A stretch of 64,000 nt of DNA, from contig NZ_JBDLLG010000001.1 in the NCBI RefSeq assembly GCF_039822625.1, positions 1 to 64,000 on the forward strand, written 5' to 3'. The first letter of the stretch is position 1. Every line of letters begins with the position of its first letter. Both the position numbers and the translations under genes were made by a program. Below, piece by piece: positions 55,430 through 63,476 of this stretch. The notes below the pieces were generated by a model. That model was not told the DNA's origin. It saw only the letters and a list, made by a program, of their open reading frames with translations, and made no database searches. Source of the stretch: Marinimicrobium locisalis. Lineage in GTDB: Bacteria > Pseudomonadota > Gammaproteobacteria > Pseudomonadales > Cellvibrionaceae.

Positions 55430-56011
55430 TTAGCGCTTACGAGGTGAAGCCTTAACAGGTGCTTTAGGAAGATGCAGCCGCTCAACCCGATACTCCCCGG
55501 GCTGTAACTGATCGAGGCCCCAGGTACCAATCCGGGCTCGCACCAGACGCAGGGTAGGGTGATCCACCGCCGCCGTCATCCGTCGCACCTGGCGGTTGCG
55601 GCCCTCGGTGATGGTCAGCTCCAGCCACGTCGTCGGAACCGACTTTCGACGACGCACCGGCGGCTTGCGGGGCCAGAGCGCCGGCTCGGCAATCACCTTT
55701 ACCTTGGCTGGCCGGGTACGGCCATCGTTGAGGGTGACGCCATGCCGCAACGCGTGCAAAGCCGCCTTATCGGGCTCGCCCTCCACCTGCACCCAATAAA
55801 CCTTGGGAAGCTTGTGAAGCGGGTGGGCAATCTGGTGTTGAAGCTGCCCGTCGCCGGTCAGCAACAGCAATCCCTCGGAATCCAGGTCCAGACGACCGGC
55901 GGGGTAGACCCCGGGGCGATCAATATAGCGCGCCAAGGTCTCGCGGCCCTCCGCGTCCGTAAACTGAGAGAGTACTCCGAAAGGCTTGTTAAACAACAGC
56001 AGACTTGCCAC
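55430..56011 (-). CDS. rluE: 23S rRNA pseudouridine synthase RluE (RsuA family)
   Basis: RluE makes pseudouridine 2457 in 23S rRNA in E. coli. 193 residues with no S4 domain. Starts LLLFNKPFGVLSQFTDAEGRETLARY; the catalytic Asp is in YPAGRLDLDSEGLLLLTGDG. LPKVYWVQVEGEP and the RNA-binding ITEGRNRQVRRMTAAVDHPTLRLVR follow. Divergent from icd, as rluE is from icd in E. coli, which supports the name. Confidence 0.92.
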   Translation of the reverse strand: MASLLLFNKPFGVLSQFTDAEGRETLARYIDRPGVYPAGRLDLDSEGLLLLTGDGQLQHQIAHPLHKLPKVYWVQVEGEPDKAALHALRHGVTLNDGRTRPAKVKVIAEPALWPRKPPVRRRKSVPTTWLELTITEGRNRQVRRMTAAVDHPTLRLVRARIGTWGLDQLQPGEYRVERLHLPKAPVKASPRKR

Positions 56012-56109
56012 AGATCAACCTCGATTCATGCCGGGTCGGGCCATTACTGATATAATGCGGCCGATCAGAAACCGGCACACCCCCTGACTAGATGGAGTGA
56101 CAGCTTATC

Positions 56110-58341
56110 ATGACCGAATCCAAAATCATCTACACGGAAACTGACGAAGCTCCGGCCCTGGCGACTTACTCGCTGCTGCCCATTGTTCGCGCGTTCGCCG
56201 AGCCCTGTGGTGTGGCCATCGAGACTCGCGACATTTCCCTTTCCGGCCGTATTATTTCCCAGTTTCCCGAGAGATTAACCGAAGCCCAGCGCATCAACGA
56301 CGACCTGGCTGAACTCGGGGACCTGGCCAAAACGCCGGAAGCGAATATCGTTAAGCTGCCCAACATCAGCGCCTCGATTCCGCAGTTGAAGGCGGCCATC
56401 AAAGAATTGCAGCAGCAAGGTTACGACCTGCCGGACTATCCCGAAGACCCCAAAAACGATGACGAGAAAGCCATTCGGGCCAAGTATGACAAGGTCAAGG
56501 GCAGTGCGGTTAACCCGGTGTTACGCGAAGGTAACTCTGACCGCCGCGCTCCGGCATCGGTGAAGCAATACGTGCGCAGCAACCCCCACAAAATGGGTGA
56601 GTGGAGCGCGGATTCCAAGTCCCACGTTGCCCACATGTCCCACGGCGATTTTTATGGCAGTGAAAAATCTGTGTTGGTGGAGAAGGCCGGGGATGTGAAA
56701 ATCCAGCTGGTGACCGACGCCGGCGATACCCAGGTGCTGAAGGAAAAGACCCCCTTGCTCGACGGCGAAATCATCGACGCGGCGGTCATGAGCAAGAAAG
56801 CCCTGCGCGAGTTCCTGGAAGCGGAAATTAAGGACGCTAAAGAGAAAGATGTGCTGTTTTCGCTGCACTTGAAGGCCACCATGATGAAGGTGTCCGATCC
56901 TATTCTGTTTGGTCACACCGTCTCGGTCTTTTACGCAGACGCCCTCAAAAAGCACGAAGGCGCGCTGAAAGAAGTGGGCTTTGATCCGAACAATGGCATT
57001 GGCGACCTCTACTCTTGCGTCGAAAAGTTGCCGGAAGATCAGCGCAAGGCCATCATTGCGGACGTGGAGGCGACTTATAAAGAGCGTGCGCCGCTGGCCA
57101 TGGTGAACTCTCACAAAGGCATCACCAACCTACACGTGCCGAGCGATGTGATTATCGACGCGTCCATGCCCGCCATGCTGCGTGACTCCGGCAAAATGTG
57201 GGGCGCCGACGATGCTCGCCACGACGCCAAGGCGGTCATTCCCGATCGTTGCTACGCCACCATTTACCAGGCCGTCATTGACGACTGTAAAGCCAATGGC
57301 GCGTTTGATCCGACCACCATGGGCAGCGTACCCAACGTCGGTTTGATGGCTCAAAAAGCCGAAGAGTATGGTTCTCACGATAAAACCTTTGAAGTTCCGG
57401 CTGCTGGCAAGGTGCAGGTGGTGGATACCAACGGCGAGGTTCTGATCGAGCAGTCAGTGGAAGAGGGCGATGTCTTCCGCATGTGCCAAGTGAAAGACGC
57501 GCCGATTCGCGACTGGGTCAAGTTGGCGGTCAACCGCGCTCGCGAAAGCGGTGCCCCGGCGGTTTTCTGGCTGGACTCTAAGCGCGCTCACGACGCTCAG
57601 GTCACCAAGAAGGTGGAGCAATACCTGAAAGATCACGACACAAGCGGCCTGGAAATCCACATCATGAGCCCGGTGGAGGCGATGCGCTTCTCACTGGAAC
57701 GGATTCGTCAGGGCAAGGACACCATTTCCGTCACTGGTAACGTGCTGCGTGACTACCTGACGGATCTGTTCCCGATCATGGAGCTGGGTACCAGCGCCAA
57801 GATGCTGTCCATTGTACCCCTGATGAATGGTGGCGGTCTGTTCGAAACCGGCGCTGGCGGCTCCGCGCCCAAGCATGTGCAGCAGTTCATTGAAGAAAAT
57901 CACCTGCGGTGGGATTCACTGGGTGAGTTCCTGGCGGTGGTGGAATCGCTGCGTCACTACGGTAAAGTGACCGGGAACGCCAAAGCCGGGGTGCTGGCGG
58001 ACGCGCTGGACAAGGCTAATGCGGATTTCCTCCAAAACAACAAATCGCCCTCGCGCAAAACCGGCGAGCTCGACAATCGTGGCAGCCATTTCTACCTGGC
58101 GCTGTACTGGGCGCAGGCGCTGGCCGCCCAGTCCGAGGACGAGACGTTGAAAGCCCGCTTTACCCAACTGGCGGAAACCCTGAAGGCCGAAGAGACGACC
58201 ATCGTGGGCGAGCTGAACGGGGTCCAGGGCCAGCCGGTGGATATCGGCGGCTACTACCGTCCGAACACCCAGAAGACGCTGTCAGCCATGCGTCCGAGCG
58301 AAACGTTGAACCGTGCGCTGGACGCGCTGAAGCAGGCATAA
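56110..58341 (+). CDS. icd: Monomeric NADP-dependent isocitrate dehydrogenase
   Basis: Converts isocitrate to 2-oxoglutarate, making NADPH. 743 residues, the large monomeric (IDH-II) type rather than the 45-kDa dimer. Family stretches: KIIYTETDEAPALATYSLLP, SGRIISQFPERLTEAQRIND, NPVLREGNSDRRAPASVK, LHLKATMMKVSDPILFGHTV, NSHKGITNLHVPSDVIIDAS, GTSAKMLSIVPLMNGGGLFE and TGAGGSAPKHVQQF. Supplies 2-oxoglutarate to SucAB encoded 6 kb upstream. In this window no dimeric icd is present. Confidence 0.97.
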   Translation: MTESKIIYTETDEAPALATYSLLPIVRAFAEPCGVAIETRDISLSGRIISQFPERLTEAQRINDDLAELGDLAKTPEANIVKLPNISASIPQLKAAIKELQQQGYDLPDYPEDPKNDDEKAIRAKYDKVKGSAVNPVLREGNSDRRAPASVKQYVRSNPHKMGEWSADSKSHVAHMSHGDFYGSEKSVLVEKAGDVKIQLVTDAGDTQVLKEKTPLLDGEIIDAAVMSKKALREFLEAEIKDAKEKDVLFSLHLKATMMKVSDPILFGHTVSVFYADALKKHEGALKEVGFDPNNGIGDLYSCVEKLPEDQRKAIIADVEATYKERAPLAMVNSHKGITNLHVPSDVIIDASMPAMLRDSGKMWGADDARHDAKAVIPDRCYATIYQAVIDDCKANGAFDPTTMGSVPNVGLMAQKAEEYGSHDKTFEVPAAGKVQVVDTNGEVLIEQSVEEGDVFRMCQVKDAPIRDWVKLAVNRARESGAPAVFWLDSKRAHDAQVTKKVEQYLKDHDTSGLEIHIMSPVEAMRFSLERIRQGKDTISVTGNVLRDYLTDLFPIMELGTSAKMLSIVPLMNGGGLFETGAGGSAPKHVQQFIEENHLRWDSLGEFLAVVESLRHYGKVTGNAKAGVLADALDKANADFLQNNKSPSRKTGELDNRGSHFYLALYWAQALAAQSEDETLKARFTQLAETLKAEETTIVGELNGVQGQPVDIGGYYRPNTQKTLSAMRPSETLNRALDALKQA

Positions 58342-58390
58342 GTCCGGGTGGGAGCCCGGGTTTTATTGCCCGTAAGCGGTGACTACACTA

Positions 58391-58424
58391 AACCCCCGGG
58401 GTCCCAAGGACCTCGGGGGTTTTG
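58391..58424. terminator. Terminator between icd and cspD
   Basis: AACCCCCGGGGTCC / GGACCTCGGGGGTTTT with loop CAA, one mismatch. Serves icd on the plus strand; the AA side gives a weak signal for cspD. Confidence 0.88.
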
Positions 58425-58459
58425 CTTATTGCCCGATCAGCGCTCGCCTTTTACGCAGC

Positions 58460-58759
58460 TTAGTGGGTAGTGGCGTGCGCCGTCTTGCTGTTGGCACCAT
58501 CAAAATCCCGTCGCTGTTCAGCGTTGGCGTGGGGTTGTGCCGTGTCTTTGGGCGAGTCGGAGGAAATAATATTGGTCGCGTGATAGCCTTTATCACCTTT
58601 TGTGACATCAAACGCTACTAATTGGCCTGCCTTTAGGGTCTTGTAACCATCCATTTGGATGGCGGAGTAGTGCGCGAATAGGTCTTCGCCACCTTCATCC
58701 GGCAGAATAAAGCCATAGCCTTTGGCGTTATTGAACCATTTGACCGTACCTGTAGGCAT
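58460..58759 (-). CDS. cspD: Cold-shock domain protein CspD
   Basis: 99-residue CspA-family protein. RNP1 GTVKWFNNAKGYGFI and RNP2 DLFAHYSAIQ, with GYKTLKAGQLVAFDVTKGDKGYHA, fill residues 1-67; the last 30 (SPKDTAQPHANAEQRRDFDG) are a non-conserved tail as in CspD. CspD in E. coli inhibits replication in stationary phase and is regulated by Lon. The location next to clpS-clpA, divergent, is the conserved CspD context. Confidence 0.92.
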   Translation of the reverse strand: MPTGTVKWFNNAKGYGFILPDEGGEDLFAHYSAIQMDGYKTLKAGQLVAFDVTKGDKGYHATNIISSDSPKDTAQPHANAEQRRDFDGANSKTAHATTH

Positions 58760-59040
58760 GAGGGAATCCTTCTTTTTCGAAGAGACGCAGCCGTCTCATA
58801 GTTAGTAGTTATTAGAGTGGGCCGGCTAATAACAGGAAGGCTTGTTTTTAGCATAATCCTGCTGCTTTTTTAACCAACTCGAGTTGTTTTAGCTGAGAAC
58901 GGCAGTTCTGTCAAGTATTGGGGCGGACGCAAGTATAGGTCTGAGGGCATCGATCCGTTACAATAGGGCGTATACACTGGCCGTAGAGCGCCATCGGCGA
59001 ACAAAATTTTACGTAACGTTTTTGAGTAGTTGTGGGAAAA
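58760..59040. promoter_or_regulatory. cspD-clpS divergent promoter region
   Basis: 281 non-coding bases shared by cspD and clpS. Two small inverted repeats are visible: AACTCGAGTT near 58877 and AGAACGGCAGTTCT near 58898. A long 5' leader for cspD (about 100 bases of AT-rich sequence) is plausible. No clean promoter pair could be assigned. Confidence 0.4.
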
Positions 59041-59400
59041 ATGGCAATCTTTCATCTAACCTTAAGTAAAGACCCGGATCAGGACGAGGGCGATGGTAGT
59101 GTGGCCGTTGAGGCGGAAAAGCCGAAACTCAAGCGCCCGTCCATGTATAAAGTCATAATGTTCAACGACGATTACACTCCCATGGACTTTGTGGTCGAAA
59201 CTTTGGAAACTTTTTTTTCGATGAATCGGGAGAAAGCGACGCAGGTTATGATCCAAGTCCACACACAAGGTAAAGCGGTATGTGGTGTCTATACTCGCGA
59301 TATAGCGGAAACCAAGGCGGCTCAGGTCAATCAGTACGCCAAGGAAAATGAACATCCATTGCTTTGTGAAATCGAAGCAGCGGGAGAAGACGACCGGTGA
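59041..59400 (+). CDS. clpS: ATP-dependent Clp protease adaptor ClpS
   Basis: N-recognin that binds primary destabilising residues (Leu, Phe, Trp, Tyr) and delivers substrates to ClpAP. 119 residues from ATG 59041; an in-frame GTG at 59032 would add MGK. The core is RPSMYKVIMFNDDYTPMDFV (N-degron pocket), ETFFSMNREKATQVMIQVH, GKAVCGVYTRDIAETKAAQV and NEHPLLCEIE. clpA follows 23 bases downstream. Confidence 0.96.
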   Translation: MAIFHLTLSKDPDQDEGDGSVAVEAEKPKLKRPSMYKVIMFNDDYTPMDFVVETLETFFSMNREKATQVMIQVHTQGKAVCGVYTRDIAETKAAQVNQYAKENEHPLLCEIEAAGEDDR

Positions 59401-59423
59401 CTCTGTTGTAGAGGTTATCAGCG

Positions 59424-61700
59424 ATGTTAAGTAAAGATCTCGAAATTACCCTGAACCTGGCGTTCAAGGGCGCGCGCTCAAAACGGCATGAGTTCATGAC
59501 CGTTGAGCACCTGTTGCTGGCGTTGATAGACAACGAGTCGGCGGCCAATGTGCTGCGGGCCTGCGGGGCCGATTTAGGCCAGCTGCGCAAGGAGTTGATT
59601 GAATTCGTCGACTCGACCACGCCATTGATTCCCGAGGACGACACCGAACGCGAAACCCAGCCCACGTTGGGGTTCCAGCGGGTGTTACAGCGCGCGGTAT
59701 TCCACGTTCAGTCCTCCGGTAAACAGGAAGTCACGGGCGCAAATGTTCTGGTAGCGATTTTCAGCGAACAGGAAAGCCAGGCCGTTTACTACCTGAAGCA
59801 GCAAAGCATCGCCCGTATTGATGTGGTTAATTACATCACCCACGGTATCCACAAAGTGGCGGGGCAGTCCGACCACGGCAGCGATGCGGGCCAAGAGCAG
59901 CACGATGAAGATGCGGTGGGCGGCGATTCGCCCAGCCAGAGCCCGCTGGAAAGCTTTGCGGCCAATTTGAACGAGCAGGCCATGCAGGGTCGTATCGACC
60001 CTCTGGTTGGGCGTGAGTACGAAGTAGAGCGGGTCAGTCAGATTCTCTCCCGTCGCCGGAAGAACAACCCGCTGCTGGTGGGTGAATCCGGTGTCGGTAA
60101 AACCGCGATTGCCGAAGGCTTGGCCAAGCGGATTGTTGATGGCAGTGTGCCCGACGCGCTGTCGGACAGCGTTGTCTACTCCCTGGATATGGGGGCATTG
60201 TTGGCCGGCACCAAATACCGGGGCGACTTCGAAAAGCGCTTTAAAGGGCTGCTTGGGGAGTTGAAGAAGCAGCAGAATGCGATCCTGTTTATCGACGAAA
60301 TCCACACCATCATTGGTGCGGGCGCCGCGTCCGGGGGTGTCATGGATGCCTCTAACCTGCTAAAGCCCCTTCTGTCTTCCGGGGAGTTGCGGTGCATGGG
60401 TTCGACCACGTACCAGGAGTACCGCGGGGTGTTCGAGAAAGACCGTGCACTGTCCCGCCGTTTCCAGAAGGTGGATGTGAAAGAGCCGACGGTGGATGAG
60501 ACCTATCAGATCCTCAGGGGGCTCAAAAGCCGTTTTGAAAAGCATCACGGCCTGCGCTATACCGACCCGGCGTTGCGCACGGCGGCCGAACTGGCGGAGC
60601 GCTACATCAATGAGCGCTTCCTGCCGGATAAAGCCATTGATGTGATTGATGAGGCGGGCGCCTTTCAACAGCTTCAGCCGCCGAGCAAGCGCAAGAAAAC
60701 CGTGGGCGTGTCCGACGTTGAAGCCGTTGTCGCCAAAATTGCCCGTATTCCGCCGAAAAGCGTGTCGTCTTCCGATAAGGATCAGCTGCGCAAGCTTGAT
60801 GACAACTTGAAAATGACCGTTTTTGGTCAGGACGAGGCCATCGATACGCTGTCTACGGCGATCAAACTCTCTCGTGCCGGCCTCAGCTCGGGGGAGAAGC
60901 CCATCGGTTCCTTCCTCTTTGCGGGGCCCACCGGCGTGGGTAAGACCGAGGTCTCCCGCCAGTTGGCCAAGTGCATGGGGGTCGAGCTGATTCGCTTCGA
61001 CATGTCCGAATACATGGAGCGGCACACGGTCTCTCGCTTGATCGGTGCGCCCCCGGGTTATGTCGGCTTTGACCAGGGCGGTTTGCTAACCGACGCGGTC
61101 AGCAAACACCCGCACAGCGTGGTGCTGCTGGATGAAATCGAAAAAGCCCACCCCGAGGTGTTCAACTTGCTGCTGCAGGTTATGGACCACGGCACGCTGA
61201 CCGACAACAACGGTCGCAAGGCGGATTTCCGTAACGTGATCCTCATTATGACCACCAATGCCGGGGCGGAGGACATGAGCCGTCGCTCCATCGGCTTTAC
61301 TCGCCAGGATCACAGCCTGGACGGTAAAGAAGCCATCAAAAAGATGTTCACGCCGGAGTTTCGCAACCGTTTGGACGCCATGGTGCAGTTCGGCGCCTTG
61401 AGCATGGATGTGATTGGAACGGTGGTGGACAAATTCCTGGTGGAGCTCCAGTCTCAGTTGGACGACAAGAAAGTGACGCTGGAAGTCACCGACGCCGCCC
61501 GCTTGTGGCTGGCCGAGCATGGCTACGACGAAAAAATGGGCGCTCGCCCCATGGCCCGCCTGATTCAGGAGAAGGTCAAGAAACCCTTGGCCGAGGCGGT
61601 GCTGTTCGGTTCTCTGTCCGAAGGCGGCGGAGCCGTTCAGGTGGATGTGGATGCCGAGAACAAGGAACTGGAAATTCATATTCAGGGCAAGGACGACTAG
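59424..61700 (+). CDS. clpA: ATP-dependent Clp protease ATPase subunit ClpA
   Basis: AAA+ unfoldase that feeds ClpP. 758 residues. N-domain (ClpS-binding) at residues 1-145 with RSKRHEFMTVEHLLLAL. D1 has Walker A GESGVGKTAIAEGLA and Walker B ILFIDEIHTIIGAG; D2 has GPTGVGKTEVSRQLAKCMG, VVLLDEIEKAHPEVFN and NAGAEDMSRRSIGF. The ClpP-binding IGF-type loop is expected near RSIGFTRQD. ClpP is not encoded in this window. Confidence 0.97.
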   Translation: MLSKDLEITLNLAFKGARSKRHEFMTVEHLLLALIDNESAANVLRACGADLGQLRKELIEFVDSTTPLIPEDDTERETQPTLGFQRVLQRAVFHVQSSGKQEVTGANVLVAIFSEQESQAVYYLKQQSIARIDVVNYITHGIHKVAGQSDHGSDAGQEQHDEDAVGGDSPSQSPLESFAANLNEQAMQGRIDPLVGREYEVERVSQILSRRRKNNPLLVGESGVGKTAIAEGLAKRIVDGSVPDALSDSVVYSLDMGALLAGTKYRGDFEKRFKGLLGELKKQQNAILFIDEIHTIIGAGAASGGVMDASNLLKPLLSSGELRCMGSTTYQEYRGVFEKDRALSRRFQKVDVKEPTVDETYQILRGLKSRFEKHHGLRYTDPALRTAAELAERYINERFLPDKAIDVIDEAGAFQQLQPPSKRKKTVGVSDVEAVVAKIARIPPKSVSSSDKDQLRKLDDNLKMTVFGQDEAIDTLSTAIKLSRAGLSSGEKPIGSFLFAGPTGVGKTEVSRQLAKCMGVELIRFDMSEYMERHTVSRLIGAPPGYVGFDQGGLLTDAVSKHPHSVVLLDEIEKAHPEVFNLLLQVMDHGTLTDNNGRKADFRNVILIMTTNAGAEDMSRRSIGFTRQDHSLDGKEAIKKMFTPEFRNRLDAMVQFGALSMDVIGTVVDKFLVELQSQLDDKKVTLEVTDAARLWLAEHGYDEKMGARPMARLIQEKVKKPLAEAVLFGSLSEGGGAVQVDVDAENKELEIHIQGKDD

Positions 61701-61719
61701 GGCCAGCATACCGCCGCAC

Positions 61720-61764
61720 AAAAACCCGCGCTACCCATTGCTATTGGGTGCGCGGGTTTTTTTG
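61720..61764. terminator. Terminator between clpA and infA
   Basis: AAAAACCCGCGC with a bulged T, ACCCA / TGGGTGCGCGGGTTTTTTT. A-run and T-run on both sides suggest bidirectional use for the convergent clpA and infA genes. Confidence 0.88.
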
Positions 61765-61835
61765 TGTCGGTTCGACTAGCTTGGCAGGCCCGCCTTCAAT
61801 GCGGCTTTATGGACGCGAGCCGTGCGAGCGGGGCG

Positions 61836-62054
61836 TTAACGGGAGCGGTAGGTAATACGCCCTTTGGAGAGGTCGTAGGGGGTCATTTCGACCTTGACCT
61901 TGTCGCCAGTTAGGATTCGAATGTAGTTTTTCCGCATTTTTCCAGAGATATGCGCGGTCACTACGTGCCCGTTTTCCAGTTTTACCCGGAAGGTGGTGTT
62001 GGGCAGGGTGTCGACTACTTCGCCTTCAAATTCAATATTGTCTTCTTTCGCCAT
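61836..62054 (-). CDS. infA: Translation initiation factor IF-1
   Basis: 72-residue S1-fold protein that binds the ribosomal A site with IF-2 and IF-3. Starts MAKEDNIEFEGEVVDTLPNT; FRVKLENGHVVTAHISGKMR and KVKVEMTPYDLSKGRITYR are family hallmarks. In Pseudomonas-like genomes infA follows aat-bpt; here a 690-base repeat-rich gap separates it from bpt. Confidence 0.98.
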   Translation of the reverse strand: MAKEDNIEFEGEVVDTLPNTTFRVKLENGHVVTAHISGKMRKNYIRILTGDKVKVEMTPYDLSKGRITYRSR

Positions 62055-62745
62055 TCGGCCGTTTCCTCAGCTTTCTGTGTGTGCATCGTCGTTGAACTTC
62101 AGACATCTTGCACAGGTTAAGTCTGAATGTTGCCCGGTCGGGCTAAAAATAGGCGTGAATTGTGCCTGAATTGAGCAGAAAGGCCAAGTGCTGGGGGGAT
62201 AAAAGGTGGTTTATCTGCGCCTTTGGGTCTCATAAAGTCCGGCCAAGGGTGTTCCACTCCCTCGGCCTAAGAGCTTCGTAGCGACTTGTTATCGCGTAGC
62301 GTAGGTAAGGCGAACGCCGCCACCTACGAAAAAGCGTGACGTAAAAAGGGCGGTAATCTCGAAATCATCGCTGTAGGGTGGATCGGCCCGACGCCTCGGA
62401 GCGGAGCGCATCCACCAGCTTGGGTAACAAATGGTAGGTGGCGGGCTGACGCCCTTACCAACCCTACAGGCTCAGCGGCTTTGGAGTCTCCACCTCCATT
62501 AAAGGGGAGGGGTATACTCAAAGTTAAGTCATGGCACAGAGGGCCAGCGAGGGGGTAAAGCCTTCGGAAACTCTCTGACGCCTACATGGATGTAGGTGTT
62601 AGGGCGACGCAGGAAGCCAAAGCCGAGGCATGGATGCCGATGAGAAGCCCCCATGGACGGGTTCACGGCGGGTTTCCGAAGGCTTTACCCCCTCGCTGGA
62701 CCGGGCGTGATGCAACGCTGCAGTTAAATCAACCTACGAAGAATC
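62055..62745. repeat. Repeat-rich intergenic region between bpt and infA
   Basis: No gene is supported. REP-like units: 62301-62327 (GTAGGTAAGGCG ... ACCTAC), 62373-62416 (GTAGGGTGGAT ... ATCCACC) and 62433-62467 (GGTAGGTGGCGGGC ... CCTAC). The outer GTAGGGT at 62373 pairs with ACCCTAC at 62461-62467, so the last two may form one larger hairpin. Palindromic element copy 4 lies at 62544-62699. The first 200 bases (62055-62250) must hold the infA promoter, which I could not identify. Confidence 0.65.
62544..62699 (+). repeat. Palindromic intergenic element, copy 4 (long head)
   Basis: The arms 62544-62571 and 62672-62699 are perfect 28-base inverted repeats (CCAGCGAGGGGGTAAAGCCT and on). The 100-base head contains CCTACATGGATGTAGG (62581-62596), GGCATGGATGCC (62627-62638) and CCCCCATGGACGGG (62648-62661), then TTCACGGCGG. 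It is the best-preserved long copy. An apparent 62-residue ORF across it is not a gene. Confidence 0.92.
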
Positions 62746-63453
62746 TCAAGTCACCCTTACCCAACGCCGATTAGCCAACATCTCCAACGGCCGATATTGC
62801 GTCTTATAATCCATCTTCCGGCACTGCCTGATCCAGTAGCCGAGGTACACATGCGGGAGCCCCAGCGCCTTGGCTTCCTCAATCTGCGCCAAAATCCCGA
62901 ACACGCCCAGACTGCGGCGCTCCTGCGTACTGTCAAAAAACGTATACACCGCCGACAGACCATCCTTCAGCCGGTCGCACACCGCAACCGCCACCAGGCG
63001 ACCCTGATCGCGAACCTCCAAATACTGCGTGACCCCCCAGGCCCGGCTTAAAAACGCATCATACTGCGCCCGAGAAGGCGGATACATATCCCCATCCCGA
63101 TGGCGGGTATTAATGTAATGCGCGTACAGCTCATAATGCTCATCGGAATCCGCATGATCGACCATCTCCAGCGTCAAATCCCGGTTCCGGCGCCAGCAGC
63201 GACGCTGATTGCGGTTCGGTCGGAAGTGCTCCACCGGAATCCGGCAGGAGACACACGCATTGCACTGAGCACAGTGCGGGCGATACAAATGGGCGCCACT
63301 GCGACGGAAACCGATCTGAGAGAGCTGGGAGTACAACTCCTGATCCACCGGTGCATGGGGGTCGATAAACAGGGTAGTGGCCTCCTCACCCTCCAAATAA
63401 CTACAGGGATGAGGCTGGGTGGCGAAGAGTTTGAGGTTCGACAGGTCGGTCAT
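62746..63453 (-). CDS. bpt: Aspartate/glutamate leucyltransferase Bpt
   Basis: Transfers Leu from Leu-tRNA to proteins with N-terminal Asp or Glu, creating N-degrons for ClpS. 235 residues from MTDLSNLKLFATQPHPCSYL. The N-terminal cysteine set is CSYLEGEEATTLFID and CAQCNACVSCRIPVEHF, as in arginyltransferase-like (ATE) enzymes; the GNAT-like C-terminal part has YINTRHRDGDMYPPS, SAVYTFFDSTQERRSLGVF and YLGYWIRQCRKMDYKTQYRP. Separated from aat by 23 bases. Confidence 0.95.
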   Translation of the reverse strand: MTDLSNLKLFATQPHPCSYLEGEEATTLFIDPHAPVDQELYSQLSQIGFRRSGAHLYRPHCAQCNACVSCRIPVEHFRPNRNQRRCWRRNRDLTLEMVDHADSDEHYELYAHYINTRHRDGDMYPPSRAQYDAFLSRAWGVTQYLEVRDQGRLVAVAVCDRLKDGLSAVYTFFDSTQERRSLGVFGILAQIEEAKALGLPHVYLGYWIRQCRKMDYKTQYRPLEMLANRRWVRVT

Positions 63454-63476
63454 AACGTCTCCTCCCGCCTGGGTAT

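Noticed and set aside
62586..62774. ORF starting MDVGVRATQEAKAEAW
   Set aside because: It translates the head of palindromic element copy 4; the same peptide arises at copy 3 on the other strand inside a larger antisense ORF over sucD. It follows the repeat, not a gene.
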